Of a stretch of 50,477 nt of DNA, positions 18,726 to 27,294 are shown piece by piece. Positions within the stretch are counted from its first letter, which is position 1. Each line of letters begins with the position of its first letter. The position numbers and the translations under genes are program-made. The notes under the pieces were generated by a model, which was not told where the DNA came from, did no database searches, and worked only from the letters and a program-made list of their open reading frames with translations. This DNA comes from Xenococcus sp. MO_188.B8 (lineage in GTDB: Bacteria; Cyanobacteriota; Cyanobacteriia; Cyanobacteriales; Xenococcaceae): contig JASJDR010000033.1 in assembly GCA_030065615.1 (NCBI GenBank), positions 1 to 50,477 of the forward strand, read 5' to 3'.

Positions 18726-18781
18726 GACCGGGGAATACCGGTCACCGTTACACCGTCGCTTTACGGCGGTGTAACGGTGAC
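18726..18781. repeat. Double hairpin with 15-bp perfect stem
   Basis: GTCACCGTTACACCG (18741-18755) pairs exactly with CGGTGTAACGGTGAC (18767-18781) around an 11-base loop. Immediately before, GACCGG (18726-18731) pairs with CCGGTC (18738-18743), sharing three bases with the larger stem, so the two structures compete. Confidence 0.85.
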
Positions 18782-19003
18782 TTCTAAATCTTCTTGTAAT
18801 TATAGATAGTTATTTGTCCGCAGATCAAAAATAAGTTAGCAGAAGTTTTCCGCTAACTTACCAAACTAACATTGCTGGTTGGCAAGAGTTCTCATCGGGA
18901 GAAAACAACTATTTACCACTATGGGACAATTTAGATTTATCTCACGAAGATGGGACAATCAAGTGCCAGCCTCACTGGAGTGGTATCATTGTCCTACTTT
19001 AAA

Positions 19004-19306
19004 TTACCAGCTAGATTTAACTACCCCAGGCAATAAACCTTCGTGAGCCCATTCGCGAAATACATTACGAGATAGACCAAAATCACGATAATATCCTCTA
19101 GGTCTTCCTGTTACCATACAACGATTACGCTTACGACTAGGTGCGCTATTACGGGGTAATCTTTGGATTTGACGATGAAGATCTAATTTTTCAGCAGCAC
19201 TAGTTGCAGTACGGAACTTTTCTTTTAATTCTGCTCTTTTAGCTGCATATTTCTCTACAAGAAGAGCGCGCTTTTTTTCCCGCTCTACCATACTCTTTTT
19301 TGCCAT
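19004..19306 (-). CDS. rpsN: 30S ribosomal protein S14
   Basis: Protein of 100 residues starting [20 protein letters not shown]. It carries the uS14 signatures [20 protein letters not shown] and [18 protein letters not shown]. This is the long form, without the four-Cys zinc ribbon of short S14. ATG at 19306 is the family start; the frame runs further upstream without meaning. As usual in cyanobacteria, it is not in a large ribosomal operon. Confidence 0.97.
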   Translation of the reverse strand: MAKKSMVEREKKRALLVEKYAAKRAELKEKFRTATSAAEKLDLHRQIQRLPRNSAPSRKRNRCMVTGRPRGYYRDFGLSRNVFREWAHEGLLPGVVKSSW

Positions 19307-19478
19307 AAATTTTATTTGTATCAATATTTGAATGCACAGCCTCCCATTATACCGCGAACTCAAGAATAAACGTTAATCTAATTTTTGGAGTGCCAGGGCA
19401 AACGCATACATGTCTTTATGTTGAATTAGAAAGAGAATTTGAATTAGAAAGAGAATTAAGAACAAGAGTCAAATAATT

Positions 19479-19879
19479 ACTCGACTGTTGTGATTTAGAT
19501 TGGCGATCGCCAAAAACTCAACTAATCAGACAGGAACCTCCTTGTTTTGCCTCACTACTTAAACGTGAAAAGACCTCGTCCGCAGATTCACCTTGTTGAA
19601 GTTGGTCATGAGCGAACATAATTAACTCAACGGCTAAGGCGATTTTCGTCTTAAATTGAGGTGTAACTCTTGAAATTCTGGGTTTTCAAGTAGCTTCTTA
19701 TCTAAGAGCTTGTGCAGTTTTTGACGTTCCTTTTTCTGTTGGGGAATCTCCTGTTCAGGAAAATGCTTGGTGACAAATTCTGACCCTAGGGTAATTTCTT
19801 CAGTAAAGATCTTAGAGTTTATTGAACCACACTGAATGTCTCATTAGGAAATGGCTTTAGCAAATCACAACAGTCGAGT
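19479..19879. repeat. 18-bp inverted repeats bounding a 401-bp segment
   Basis: ACTCGACTGTTGTGATTT at 19479-19496 is repeated exactly in inverse at 19862-19879. The segment between them contains only a decayed reading frame. This looks like a small mobile element or its remnant, but no target duplication is obvious. Confidence 0.65.
19518..19840 (-). pseudogene. Frameshifted relic of an unknown protein
   Basis: Reading the minus strand gives GSEFVTKHFPEQEIPQQKK, then KLLDKKLLENPEFQE. After a one-base frame change near 19670 it continues RVTPQFKTKIALAVELIMFA, then HDQLQQGESADEVFSRLSSE, and stops at 19518. Both halves are protein-like and join smoothly, so this was one gene. No start remains because a TGA precedes the first half. 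Family not recognised. Confidence 0.55.
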
Positions 19880-20305
19880 TCTTAATATTTTCTTTTGTAA
19901 ATAAAGAGTTGACTTTGGCGATCAGGCAGAGCCTGGCACTTCGTGATCGCTGATGGTATTCTAATTTTAATGCTTCATAATGGGAGTGGTGACTATTGTG
20001 GATAAACATCACTATTTCCATTATGAAATAAATAATATCACAGAAAAGGACAATCTTCAAAATATCTAATTTATTAAATTTTTTCGTTAATAAATATTAA
20101 TAAAAAACGTTATTTGCTTAAGTAATGCCTAATACATCATTTGACTTAATAAATGAGTAAAGACTAGTATTATGTCTCTGTAAAGGTTTTTCCAGAAGTT
20201 AAATATTTAGTAACTAAATATTTTGGAGAAAGAATTGCTATTGGCGTTGAATTATGAATAAGTGATCGCGTAAAATATGTTTCTATTACTAATTAGAAAT
20301 CTCTT

Positions 20306-20710
20306 ATGCTATCTTGCAACTGGTCAATAGATAAATTACCTGGTATAAGTCCTGAAGAAAAAAATTCATTAATAAAACACAGTATTAATACAACCCAAAT
20401 TTTACTCACTAAAGCTTCAACTCCTCTGCAAAAAAATGCCTTAGCAGCTCAACTAAAAATCCCTGTCAAATATATTAATAAATGGGCGGCATTATCAGAT
20501 TTAGCTCGGATTCCTAGTGTCGGTTGTCAATATTGTGGAGTGCTATTGCATTGTGGCATTGCTTCGGTTGCTCAATTATCTCAAACCCCCTTGCAAAAAG
20601 TTTATTCGAGAGTCAGACGTTTGTATGTAGCAAATACGCAACAAAAAGAACTAACTCCTCCTATTTCCCTAGTTCGACAATGGATTACTGAAGCCAAATT
20701 AGTCAGGTAA
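20306..20710 (+). CDS. DUF4332 domain protein
   Basis: Protein of 134 residues with helix-hairpin-helix-like repeats (IDKLPGISPEEKNSLIKHSI, LARIPSVGCQYCGVLLHCGI, VAQLSQTPLQKVYSRVRRLY). This pattern is typical of DUF4332 proteins, common in cyanobacteria and perhaps nucleic-acid-binding. The function is unknown. It stands alone between relic-rich spacers. Confidence 0.75.
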   Translation: MLSCNWSIDKLPGISPEEKNSLIKHSINTTQILLTKASTPLQKNALAAQLKIPVKYINKWAALSDLARIPSVGCQYCGVLLHCGIASVAQLSQTPLQKVYSRVRRLYVANTQQKELTPPISLVRQWITEAKLVR

Positions 20711-20939
20711 TTTGAGAAACAAGAAGCTGCTGCTGATTTGATTTCCCAATTCTTTTGTGAAATAATAAGAAACTTTACAGAGCCGTAAAATTCTCTGGTT
20801 TTATGCTGGTGGTACTAAATTAGTTTAGTTTAACCTAGTTAAAATACTTATAGAGGCAATTCTTACTTGGTAGGATTATCTCCCGATAGAGAAAGGTCAA
20901 CAAGCATTATTAAAGGTAACTATCAGCAAGTTTCTGTTT

Positions 20940-22241
20940 ATGATTTTAATTGTTTTATTCTTAATTATTGGAGGAATATTTTTTACCTTACGTTTTGGTT
21001 TTCTGAATATTCGAGCTTTTAAACAGGCGATCGCGATTTCTCTAAGCCAGCATGATAACGACGATTCAGGAGATGTTTCCCCATTTCAAGCTTTAACCAC
21101 GGCCTTATCTGCCACCGTGGGATTGGGAAATATTGCGGGGGTTGCGATCGCAATTCAAGTAGGTGGTGCTGGAGCGGTCTTTTGGATGAGTATCGGGGCT
21201 TTTTTTGGGATGTCCAGTAAGTTTATCGAATGTACTTTAGGACAACTATTTCGCCGCATCAATCCCGATGGAACGATCTCAGGTGGGCCCATGTATTATC
21301 TAGAAACTGGTTTATCCAAAATCGAAATGGATCGATTAGGCAAAATATTAGCTGTAATCTATGCCGTCTTTTGCGTCGGAGCCTCCTTTGGTGCGGGGAA
21401 TATGTTTCAGGTAAATCAATCTTTCGCTGCTTTAGCGGCTTTATTTCCTGGAGTGGAAAGCTATAATTGGCTATTCGGCTTAGTCATCATGCTGTTAGTG
21501 GGGTTAGTAATTATTGGGGGAATTACTCGCATCGGGATGGTTACCAGTAAATTAGTGCCATTAATGATTGGCATTTATTTACTGGGCTGTTTGTGGGTAA
21601 TCGCCGTCAAGATTACAGAAGTCCCTACGGCGATCGAGACTATCATGCACCAGGCTTTTTCTCCCATCGCAGTAGAAGGGGGATTAGTAGGGTTATTAGT
21701 AACTTCAATGCGTCGCAGTGCCTTTTCTAATGCTGCAGGATTGGGGGTAGCGGCGATCGCTCATTCGGCGGCGAAAAATAAAGAACCAATTCGCGAAGGT
21801 ATTGTGTCAATGTTAGAGCCTTTTATTGACACGATTGTGATTTGTAATTGCACAGCTTTAGTGATTATTTTAACGGGAATCTATGGCGAAAATATTCCCC
21901 CAGGAATTGATGGTTCTAAGTTAACGGCCTTAGCATTTGCCCAAGTCATTAATTGGTTTCCCTATGTCTTAGCAATTATTATCTTTTTATTTGGCTTTTC
22001 CACAATTATTGCTTGGAGTTATTACGGCGAAAAAGCTTGGTATTATTTATTCCAAGATAGTAATGTTTTTATTTATAAAATATTGTTCTTAGTGTTTATT
22101 TTTCTAGGCGCGATCGCGAACTTAGATCTGGTAGTAGATTTTAGTGACTTTATGTTGCTCGCATTATCTGTTCCCAATATCATTGGTTGTATTTTCTTGT
22201 CTGGAGTAGTAGCAGTGGAGTTGAAAAAATACAATTCCTAG
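20940..22241 (+). CDS. Sodium:alanine symporter family protein (AGCS)
   Basis: Polytopic inner-membrane transporter of 433 residues with about ten to eleven hydrophobic segments. Family signatures are TLRFGFLNIRAFKQA, ALSATVGLGNIAGVAIAI, GGPMYYLE and the SMRRSAFSNAAGLGVAAIAH segment. AGCS proteins import alanine or glycine with sodium. The N-terminus is about 20-30 residues shorter than most members. Upstream, the frame stays open to a TAG near 20862 without ATG or GTG, so the start may be slightly truncated. The coding region has four HIP1 sites. Confidence 0.88.
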   Translation: MILIVLFLIIGGIFFTLRFGFLNIRAFKQAIAISLSQHDNDDSGDVSPFQALTTALSATVGLGNIAGVAIAIQVGGAGAVFWMSIGAFFGMSSKFIECTLGQLFRRINPDGTISGGPMYYLETGLSKIEMDRLGKILAVIYAVFCVGASFGAGNMFQVNQSFAALAALFPGVESYNWLFGLVIMLLVGLVIIGGITRIGMVTSKLVPLMIGIYLLGCLWVIAVKITEVPTAIETIMHQAFSPIAVEGGLVGLLVTSMRRSAFSNAAGLGVAAIAHSAAKNKEPIREGIVSMLEPFIDTIVICNCTALVIILTGIYGENIPPGIDGSKLTALAFAQVINWFPYVLAIIIFLFGFSTIIAWSYYGEKAWYYLFQDSNVFIYKILFLVFIFLGAIANLDLVVDFSDFMLLALSVPNIIGCIFLSGVVAVELKKYNS

Positions 22242-22304
22242 GGTGGGCAAAATTATTAGCGTTTAAAGTATTTTTTAATAGTTTTTTATTAATTTGCCTA
22301 CCCT
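22240..22304. terminator. Bidirectional terminator-like inverted repeat
   Basis: AGGGTGGGCAAA (22240-22251) and TTTGCCTACCCT (22293-22304) form a 12-bp stem with one mismatch between the convergent symporter and DoxX genes. The loop is T-rich. It probably ends transcription from both sides. Confidence 0.5.
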
Positions 22305-22318
22305 ACCAGCTAGATAGT

Positions 22319-22738
22319 TTATTCTTCAATTCTTGTTCTAGACTTTTGAGGAGGAAAAGCTAACAAAGTTAGATGACCTACTAAAATTAATAAATCTCTT
22401 TCCAATCCTGCAACTTTTTTGGCATCTGCCAGAAAATTGGGCAGCTGTACGGTAACAATTGCTCCGGCAATGATAAATAATAAAACTAAATTACTAGCCT
22501 TCCAAAAACGACCAAACAAGAGTGAAATACTCGCAATCACCTCAGCAATTCCTGTTATCGGACCCAAGAAACCAGGAAGTCCAAAACCGACAAATTTTTC
22601 GGTTGCCATTGACCAAAAAATTGCTTTGGGTAGTCCATGATATAGAAAAATTGCGACCAAAGTTATACGCAGAATTAATAAAGCATAGGTTTGCAAATTT
22701 GTTTGAGAATTTGTTGTTTGAGCTAGAGTAGTTTTCAT
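22319..22738 (-). CDS. DoxX family membrane protein
   Basis: Protein of 139 residues with four membrane segments (about 18-36, 58-76, 82-102, 114-130) and the DoxX pattern ILRITLVAIFLYHGLPK, GLPGFLGPITGIAEVIAS. A clear ribosome site (AAGGAGA) precedes ATG 22738. DoxX proteins are small redox-linked membrane proteins, sometimes acting with thiosulfate or radical-detoxifying enzymes. It lies 86 bp downstream of the NDH-2 gene on the same strand, probably as the last gene of that operon. Confidence 0.85.
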   Translation of the reverse strand: MKTTLAQTTNSQTNLQTYALLILRITLVAIFLYHGLPKAIFWSMATEKFVGFGLPGFLGPITGIAEVIASISLLFGRFWKASNLVLLFIIAGAIVTVQLPNFLADAKKVAGLERDLLILVGHLTLLAFPPQKSRTRIEE

Positions 22739-22824
22739 GGTTTAATCTCCTTTTGATGTTAGATTAGTTGAATAGATTAAAGTTTTGAATATTATCAACA
22801 GATAAATGCCAATATAGTTGATAA

Positions 22825-24138
22825 TTAATCAATTTTGCTAAGGTTTTGATGGCTCTTGATCTGGCTGCTACTATCTTTATGCCGACTAGTGGTAGCAAAA
22901 ATGAATCGCATCGCGCGATCGCGGATAATATAGGTATGGAGCCAAGTCATGAGAATCATCAGACGATTGCGCCAGTTGGGAAAATAAACTAGATGAACAG
23001 CTAGCCAAAAAAACCAGGGGAAAAACCCTCTAAGTTTTAAGATGCCAATTTTTCCTACTCCGCAATAGCAGCCAATAATAGCCAGTCTTCCTTTGTTGAA
23101 ATATTTAAAAGGTGGCAGTGGTTTTCCTTGAAGCATTTTTTTGATCGCCTTAGCAACATATACTCCTTGCTGCAAAGCTTCTGGTGCTACTCCCGATAAA
23201 GATTGATCGTGAGAAGAGACATGAGCGAGATCGCCAATGGCAAATGCTTCAGGATACCTAGTTAGTTGTAAAGTTGGCGCAACTGTAATTTTTCCTTTGT
23301 TGCCTGTTTGGGGAAAAGGGAAGCTTCTAGGTATGGCTCCTGTGACTCCTACCGCCCAAATAACAGTAGCAGCCGAAAAGAAATTGCCATCATCAATTTC
23401 CAAGCCTTGGGATGTGACCGTAGTAACTTTTGATTGCAACATCACTTTTACTCCCAGACGACGCAGCTTTTTCACGGTGTAATTACTTAAAGAAGGAGAA
23501 AATTCTGGTAATAAGCGATCGCCAGATTGCACTAAGATAATAGTAACTTCCCGAGGATCTAGTCGGGGATAATCTCTGTGCAAAGCATCATTAACTAACT
23601 CGACTAAAGAACCGGCTAACTCCACTCCTGTTGCACCCCCTCCGACAATCGCGATCGTTAGTAGTTTTTGACGTTCGGTAACATTTAATTCCCTTTCCCC
23701 TTGTTCAAAACAGCTTAGGAGATGATTACGCAGATTTATAGCATGAACTAGAGTTTTTAAAGGAAAAGCATATTTCTTTGCCGATTCAATCCCGAAAAAC
23801 TGACTACGGCTACCAGTAGCTAATACCAGATAGTCATAGTTGATAGTTTTGTAAGGGAGTTTAACTATTTTGGCTGCGAAATCGATAGTTTCAACTTCGG
23901 CTTGCAGAAAAGTAATGTTGGGTGATTTGCGCAATAGAGTACGAATTGGTACAGCCACTTGTTCAGGAGCTAACTGGGCGGTGGCAACTTGATATAGTAG
24001 GGGAATAAAACTGTGATAGTTATGGCGATCTATTAAAATAACTTCTACTGCTTTATGAGCTAAGGATTGGGCTGCTTGTAAACCCCCAAAACCAGCTCCG
24101 ACGATGACGACACGATTATAGGGTTGATCTGGTTTCAT
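22825..24138 (-). CDS. Type II NADH dehydrogenase-like FAD oxidoreductase (NDH-2)
   Basis: Protein of 437 residues with two dinucleotide folds: VVIVGAGFGGLQAAQSL at about 10-26 binds FAD, and IAIVGGGATGVELAGSLVEL at about 163-182 binds NAD(P)H. APEALQQGVYVAKAI, typical of NDH-2, follows at about 340. The C-terminal hydrophobic stretch (FFPWFFWLAVHLVYF) anchors it to the membrane. These enzymes pass electrons from NAD(P)H to quinone without pumping protons. Its ATG overlaps the stop of the anti-sigma gene (ATGA), so translation is coupled. Confidence 0.9.
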   Translation of the reverse strand: MKPDQPYNRVVIVGAGFGGLQAAQSLAHKAVEVILIDRHNYHSFIPLLYQVATAQLAPEQVAVPIRTLLRKSPNITFLQAEVETIDFAAKIVKLPYKTINYDYLVLATGSRSQFFGIESAKKYAFPLKTLVHAINLRNHLLSCFEQGERELNVTERQKLLTIAIVGGGATGVELAGSLVELVNDALHRDYPRLDPREVTIILVQSGDRLLPEFSPSLSNYTVKKLRRLGVKVMLQSKVTTVTSQGLEIDDGNFFSAATVIWAVGVTGAIPRSFPFPQTGNKGKITVAPTLQLTRYPEAFAIGDLAHVSSHDQSLSGVAPEALQQGVYVAKAIKKMLQGKPLPPFKYFNKGRLAIIGCYCGVGKIGILKLRGFFPWFFWLAVHLVYFPNWRNRLMILMTWLHTYIIRDRAMRFIFATTSRHKDSSSQIKSHQNLSKID

Positions 24139-24878
24139 AGGGAAAAATAGCCATTCATAATAGGATTGCCTTGGGGTTGTTTGGTATCGGCTTCAGGTTC
24201 AATGGTGATTAAGATAGAATTAGCATCCTTGAGAGCGTTGTTCGATAATTCTAGATGGACAATTCCCTTTTCATCAGGAGTAAAATTAGCACAGCCAGTT
24301 TTTTTTCCTTGAGATACTGCCCAGAGACGATATACTTTGTTTCCAGATAAAGGTGCTAAATTCTGTAAGGCTAAAACAGCTTTCTTTTTCTGAGGGGCAA
24401 TAAATAAACTTCCCGATGCCCTAGATAATTCATCTAATCCCTGGAGAGAAACTAAACGATTATGGGGTTGGCGCAGTAGACTAATTAATTCTTGTTGTTG
24501 TAATAATTGATGATTATTGATCGCTAGTTGTTGCCGTAAACTATAATTATTTACTCCTAACAATAAGGTACTTGCAGCAGTAATCCCGCTAATAATCCAA
24601 GCTAAACGATTGAGTTTCAAAACTTGAGAATGTTTTGGCTGATTACGATCAGCAATTTGGTGATAAATTTTACTCCGTAAATCTGAGCTAGGAACATTCT
24701 GCGGTAAACTATAGGGCATCAAAGCTAAAGTTGACTCTAGTTCTTGAATTTGCTTTTTGAGTTGAGGATTAGTTACTAATTGCTGATTAAGCCAAGTTAA
24801 TTCCTTTTCATCAAGATTTCCGAGAACATATCCCGCTAAAAGTTCTTCTAAATTATAAGATTCATGATTATTTTTCAT
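24135..24878 (-). CDS. Anti-sigma factor, RskA-like
   Basis: Protein of 247 residues. The N-terminal cytoplasmic domain (LEELLAGYVLGNLDEKELTW, about 10-80) is of the sigma-binding type. One membrane segment follows at about 92-110 (LAWIISGITAASTLLLGV), then a periplasmic RskA-type domain with APLSGNKVYRLWAV and SILITIEPE. No zinc-binding HxxxCxxC is seen. It follows the ECF sigma gene by 2 bp, the usual arrangement of sigma and cognate anti-sigma, and is coupled to NDH-2 downstream. Confidence 0.85.
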   Translation of the reverse strand: MKNNHESYNLEELLAGYVLGNLDEKELTWLNQQLVTNPQLKKQIQELESTLALMPYSLPQNVPSSDLRSKIYHQIADRNQPKHSQVLKLNRLAWIISGITAASTLLLGVNNYSLRQQLAINNHQLLQQQELISLLRQPHNRLVSLQGLDELSRASGSLFIAPQKKKAVLALQNLAPLSGNKVYRLWAVSQGKKTGCANFTPDEKGIVHLELSNNALKDANSILITIEPEADTKQPQGNPIMNGYFSL

Positions 24879-24880
24879 TT

Positions 24881-25567
24881 TTAATTAACTAAATTTTGTA
24901 AATTCTTTCTAAGTTTTAGTAGTCCTCGACGACTATGGGTTTTTACGGTTCCTAAAGGAATTTTTAACCGTTCAGCAATTTCTGATTGACTTAATCCTTC
25001 GTAATAAGATAATTCTAAAATTTGCCGCTGATTAGCAGATAAACATCCCAAGGCATTTTTAACTTGAATTTCCCGTTCTTCCGCAGAAGCAATTTCCATG
25101 GGATTAGCATCATTTTGTTTAGCAACTAAATCTTTCATCTTGCCAAGATTCTGCAATAAATTTCCTCGCGAACGTTTATAACGCAACCGATCTATCGTTC
25201 TTGATCTAGTTAAGAGCATTAAATAGGTATAAAAAGAACCCCGTTGCGGATTATAATTTGGTCGTTCTTGAAGAGCCAGAAAAATCTCTTGGGTTAAATC
25301 TTCTGCTTCGGAAGAATTGTTTAACATCCGATAAATCAAACGATAAACTAATAAGCCATAGCGATCGTATAATATTCCTAAAGCAGAACTATCTCCTCTG
25401 ATAAAGGCTGCAAAAATTGCTTCATCTGTTATCGGTTCTGCGCCAGTATTATTCACCTGAATTAAATCACAATCTGTTTTAGTCACATTCTTATTAGATG
25501 GACGAATAATTGCCCTGTAGAAATTACTCCATATCTGAATACGAAGTAACCTCGGATTTGGATTCAA
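24881..25567 (-). CDS. ECF-type RNA polymerase sigma factor
   Basis: Protein of up to 228 residues. Region 2 is DRYGLLVYRLIYRMLNNSSE, with AEDLTQEIFLALQ and LLTRSRTIDRLRYKRSR; region 4 is LELSYYEGLSQSEIAERLKI, with PLGTVKTHSRRGLLKLR. The type is close to the SigK/SigG-like group paired with RskA anti-sigma factors. The start is uncertain: TTG at 25567 gives the longest form, while GTG near 25486 (VTKTDCD) gives a more usual N-terminus. The operon continues with anti-sigma, NDH-2 and DoxX. Autoregulation is likely but no promoter motif was assigned. Confidence 0.88.
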   Translation of the reverse strand: MNPNPRLLRIQIWSNFYRAIIRPSNKNVTKTDCDLIQVNNTGAEPITDEAIFAAFIRGDSSALGILYDRYGLLVYRLIYRMLNNSSEAEDLTQEIFLALQERPNYNPQRGSFYTYLMLLTRSRTIDRLRYKRSRGNLLQNLGKMKDLVAKQNDANPMEIASAEEREIQVKNALGCLSANQRQILELSYYEGLSQSEIAERLKIPLGTVKTHSRRGLLKLRKNLQNLVN

Positions 25568-25584
25568 TTTTTGAGAAATTTAAA

Positions 25585-25698
25585 GGTCAGACAAACCCCG
25601 CCGTCCTCATTCGAGGAGCAATAAAACGACGGACGGGGCGTACGAGTTCCGCCGTGCGACGACGGAATCAGCCCCTTGGCTTCCTCTGATTTCGTGAA
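25585..25698 (-). repeat. Dispersed intergenic repeat, long copy
   Basis: Second copy of the element at 15077-15148, in opposite orientation and about 114 bp long. The two copies share both ends; this one keeps an extra GC-rich middle with self-complementary pieces (CCTCATTCGAGG near 25614). It lies at the 5' edge of the sigma-factor operon, where it could affect transcription. Confidence 0.75.
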
Positions 25699-25900
25699 AA
25701 CTTTACGCGGTTTTTACTATTGTACTAATGCGATCGCTGACATCCCGATCGAGAAGGAATAAGTGAAGCCGTATTAAAACATACTATTATGTGAGTTTAT
25801 CTATCGCTATAGTAAGCTCGCCAATATCCTGATAGTTTCTTCAATTTTTTCACAAGTTCCTCATCTTTTTATCTTTATTGAAGCAATTTTGAAACGAATT

Positions 25901-25954
25901 AGTAATCTTTATAAGAAATTAACAATTTACTAAGTAATCTTTATAAGAGATTAA
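25901..25954 (+). promoter_or_regulatory. Two direct repeats 32 bp apart, possible operators
   Basis: AGTAATCTTTATAAGAAATT (25901-25920) recurs with one change at 25933-25952. The period of 32 bp is about three helical turns, placing both sites on the same face. They are about 110-160 bp before the toroid gene. Confidence 0.4.
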
Positions 25955-26064
25955 TAATCCAGTAATGAGGATTCTGATAATCTTATGTTAAGTAAATTCA
26001 CTTAGATTGCTAATTATATAAAGTAAAAATTAAAAAACATATAGATTAGAGAGGCTAGAAATAA

Positions 26065-27294
26065 ATGCAGATAAGACCTAGGGACTCTGCTCGTCTCACG
26101 ACGGCTGTTACTAGAGAATCATTGATGGCTGCTCCTAAAGAGAAAGAAACTGTCTTCCGTAAATTTACGATTGCTGAGTCACTTCTTCTGTTTAAGGGTT
26201 TTGCTATTAAGACAGCACAAGATCTGTTCCTTGGGCCTCAAGTTGTAGGTACAAAAGAGGAGCATTTGACAGCAGCCATTAGCTGGCTCAAGCGAGCTCA
26301 TGATGTTACTCCTGACGACGGCGTGAGCTGGGGGTATTCTCTTAAGGGTCGATGGCGACCTTCTTACCGTGAGACATCAGGTTATATTGCCACCACATTT
26401 TTTGATACATCTGAGCAGTTGAAAGATGATGATTGCCGACAGCGGGCAGTGGCAATCTCCAAATGGTTAGTGCAAATACAGAATTCTGATGGGTCGATTT
26501 CTGACCCACGCTACGGTTCTGAGGGAATTGTCTTTGATACAGGGCAGGTTCTGCTAGGGTTGGTTCGAGCATTTGAAGAGACAGAAGAACCCTTGTTCCT
26601 AGAAGCGGCTGAAAAAGCAGCAGACTGGCTGGTTGAAGTTGCTGACACCCAAGGACGTTGGCTCCAAAATACCCACTGCGACACCCCACATGTTTACAAT
26701 ACACGCGTAGCTTGGGCTCTTCTGAAGTTGAATGCCCTAAGCCCAACCTTAGACAGGGAGAGAGTTGCGCGAGCCAATTTGGACTGGGCTTTGGATCAGC
26801 AACGCCATGGCTGGTTTGAACAATGCGCTTTTATCCAAGGAGTTGCTCCTTTCACTCACACGATCGCCTATGCTATTCGCGGCTTGCTGGAGTCTGGTCT
26901 GCTACTGGGCGAGCAGAAGTACATCGACGCTGCGGTTAGAGGAGCTGATGTGTCCCTCAAACATCTGCGCTCCGACGGCTTCATTCCAGGTCAAATTGAT
27001 ACTGATGGTAAGGCACAAGGTCGTTATTGCTGTCTGACTGGCAACTGCCAGATGGCAATTGTGTGGCTTATGCTCTTTGAACTGCAAGGCGAACAGCGTT
27101 ACTATCAGGCTGCTGACGATAGTCTTCGGTATGTGATGTCTTGCCAAGATATCCTCACATCCGATCTCAATATTCGGGGCGGAATTAAGGGTTCGCAACC
27201 AATTTGGGGTAAATACACGCGTTTGTCCTATCCTAACTGGGCTACAAAGTTTTTTATTGATGCCTTGCTAATGTTATTGAGACTACAACCATGA
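26065..27294 (+). CDS. Alpha/alpha-toroid protein, putative polysaccharide enzyme
   Basis: Protein of 409 residues made of repeated helical hairpins with conserved aromatic and acidic residues: DDGVSWGYSLKGRWRPSYRE, SDGSISDPRYG, VYNTRVAWALLKL, GFIPGQIDTDGK. This is the (alpha/alpha)6 toroid pattern of glycosidases, polysaccharide lyases and cyclases. It lacks a signal peptide. It overlaps the GT26 gene by 4 bp, suggesting joint work in sugar-polymer synthesis. The precise reaction cannot be assigned. GC content is higher than in most neighbours and HIP1 is absent. Confidence 0.65.
   Translation: MQIRPRDSARLTTAVTRESLMAAPKEKETVFRKFTIAESLLLFKGFAIKTAQDLFLGPQVVGTKEEHLTAAISWLKRAHDVTPDDGVSWGYSLKGRWRPSYRETSGYIATTFFDTSEQLKDDDCRQRAVAISKWLVQIQNSDGSISDPRYGSEGIVFDTGQVLLGLVRAFEETEEPLFLEAAEKAADWLVEVADTQGRWLQNTHCDTPHVYNTRVAWALLKLNALSPTLDRERVARANLDWALDQQRHGWFEQCAFIQGVAPFTHTIAYAIRGLLESGLLLGEQKYIDAAVRGADVSLKHLRSDGFIPGQIDTDGKAQGRYCCLTGNCQMAIVWLMLFELQGEQRYYQAADDSLRYVMSCQDILTSDLNIRGGIKGSQPIWGKYTRLSYPNWATKFFIDALLMLLRLQP

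Larger units (their letters stand above)
18101..19003. other. Long repeat-rich intergenic region
   Basis: About 900 bp with no credible gene. It holds a purine-rich tract (18433-18552), two nested hairpins (18726-18781) and a further inverted repeat with 9-bp arms (TAAGTTAGC at 18832-18840, GCTAACTTA at 18852-18860). The 13-mer AGGGCAAACGCAT near 18314 recurs near 19395 on the other side of rpsN, which may mark an old insertion. Confidence 0.55.
19307..20305. other. Intergenic region of gene relics
   Basis: About 1 kb. It contains an 18-bp inverted repeat enclosing a frameshifted relic (19479-19879) and a small dispersed repeat near 19934. It also holds a 29-codon fragment between stops at 20169-20257 (VKVFPEVKYLVTKYFGE), which reads like the end of a lost gene, although I cannot name the family. 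Confidence 0.5.
25568..26064. other. Divergent intergenic region with repeat and possible operators
   Basis: About 500 bp between the sigma-factor operon and the toroid/GT26 pair. It contains the full-length dispersed repeat (25585-25698), one HIP1-like site and two direct repeats (25901-25954). No coding region was seen. Confidence 0.6.

Noticed and set aside
19857-20060. 67-codon minus-strand frame
   Set aside because: It runs through the inverted repeat and a small dispersed repeat and has no ribosome site; probably chance.
20711-20939. Possible upstream coding extension of the symporter
   Set aside because: The frame is open only back to a TAG near 20862 and has no start codon; the stretch is not transporter-like.
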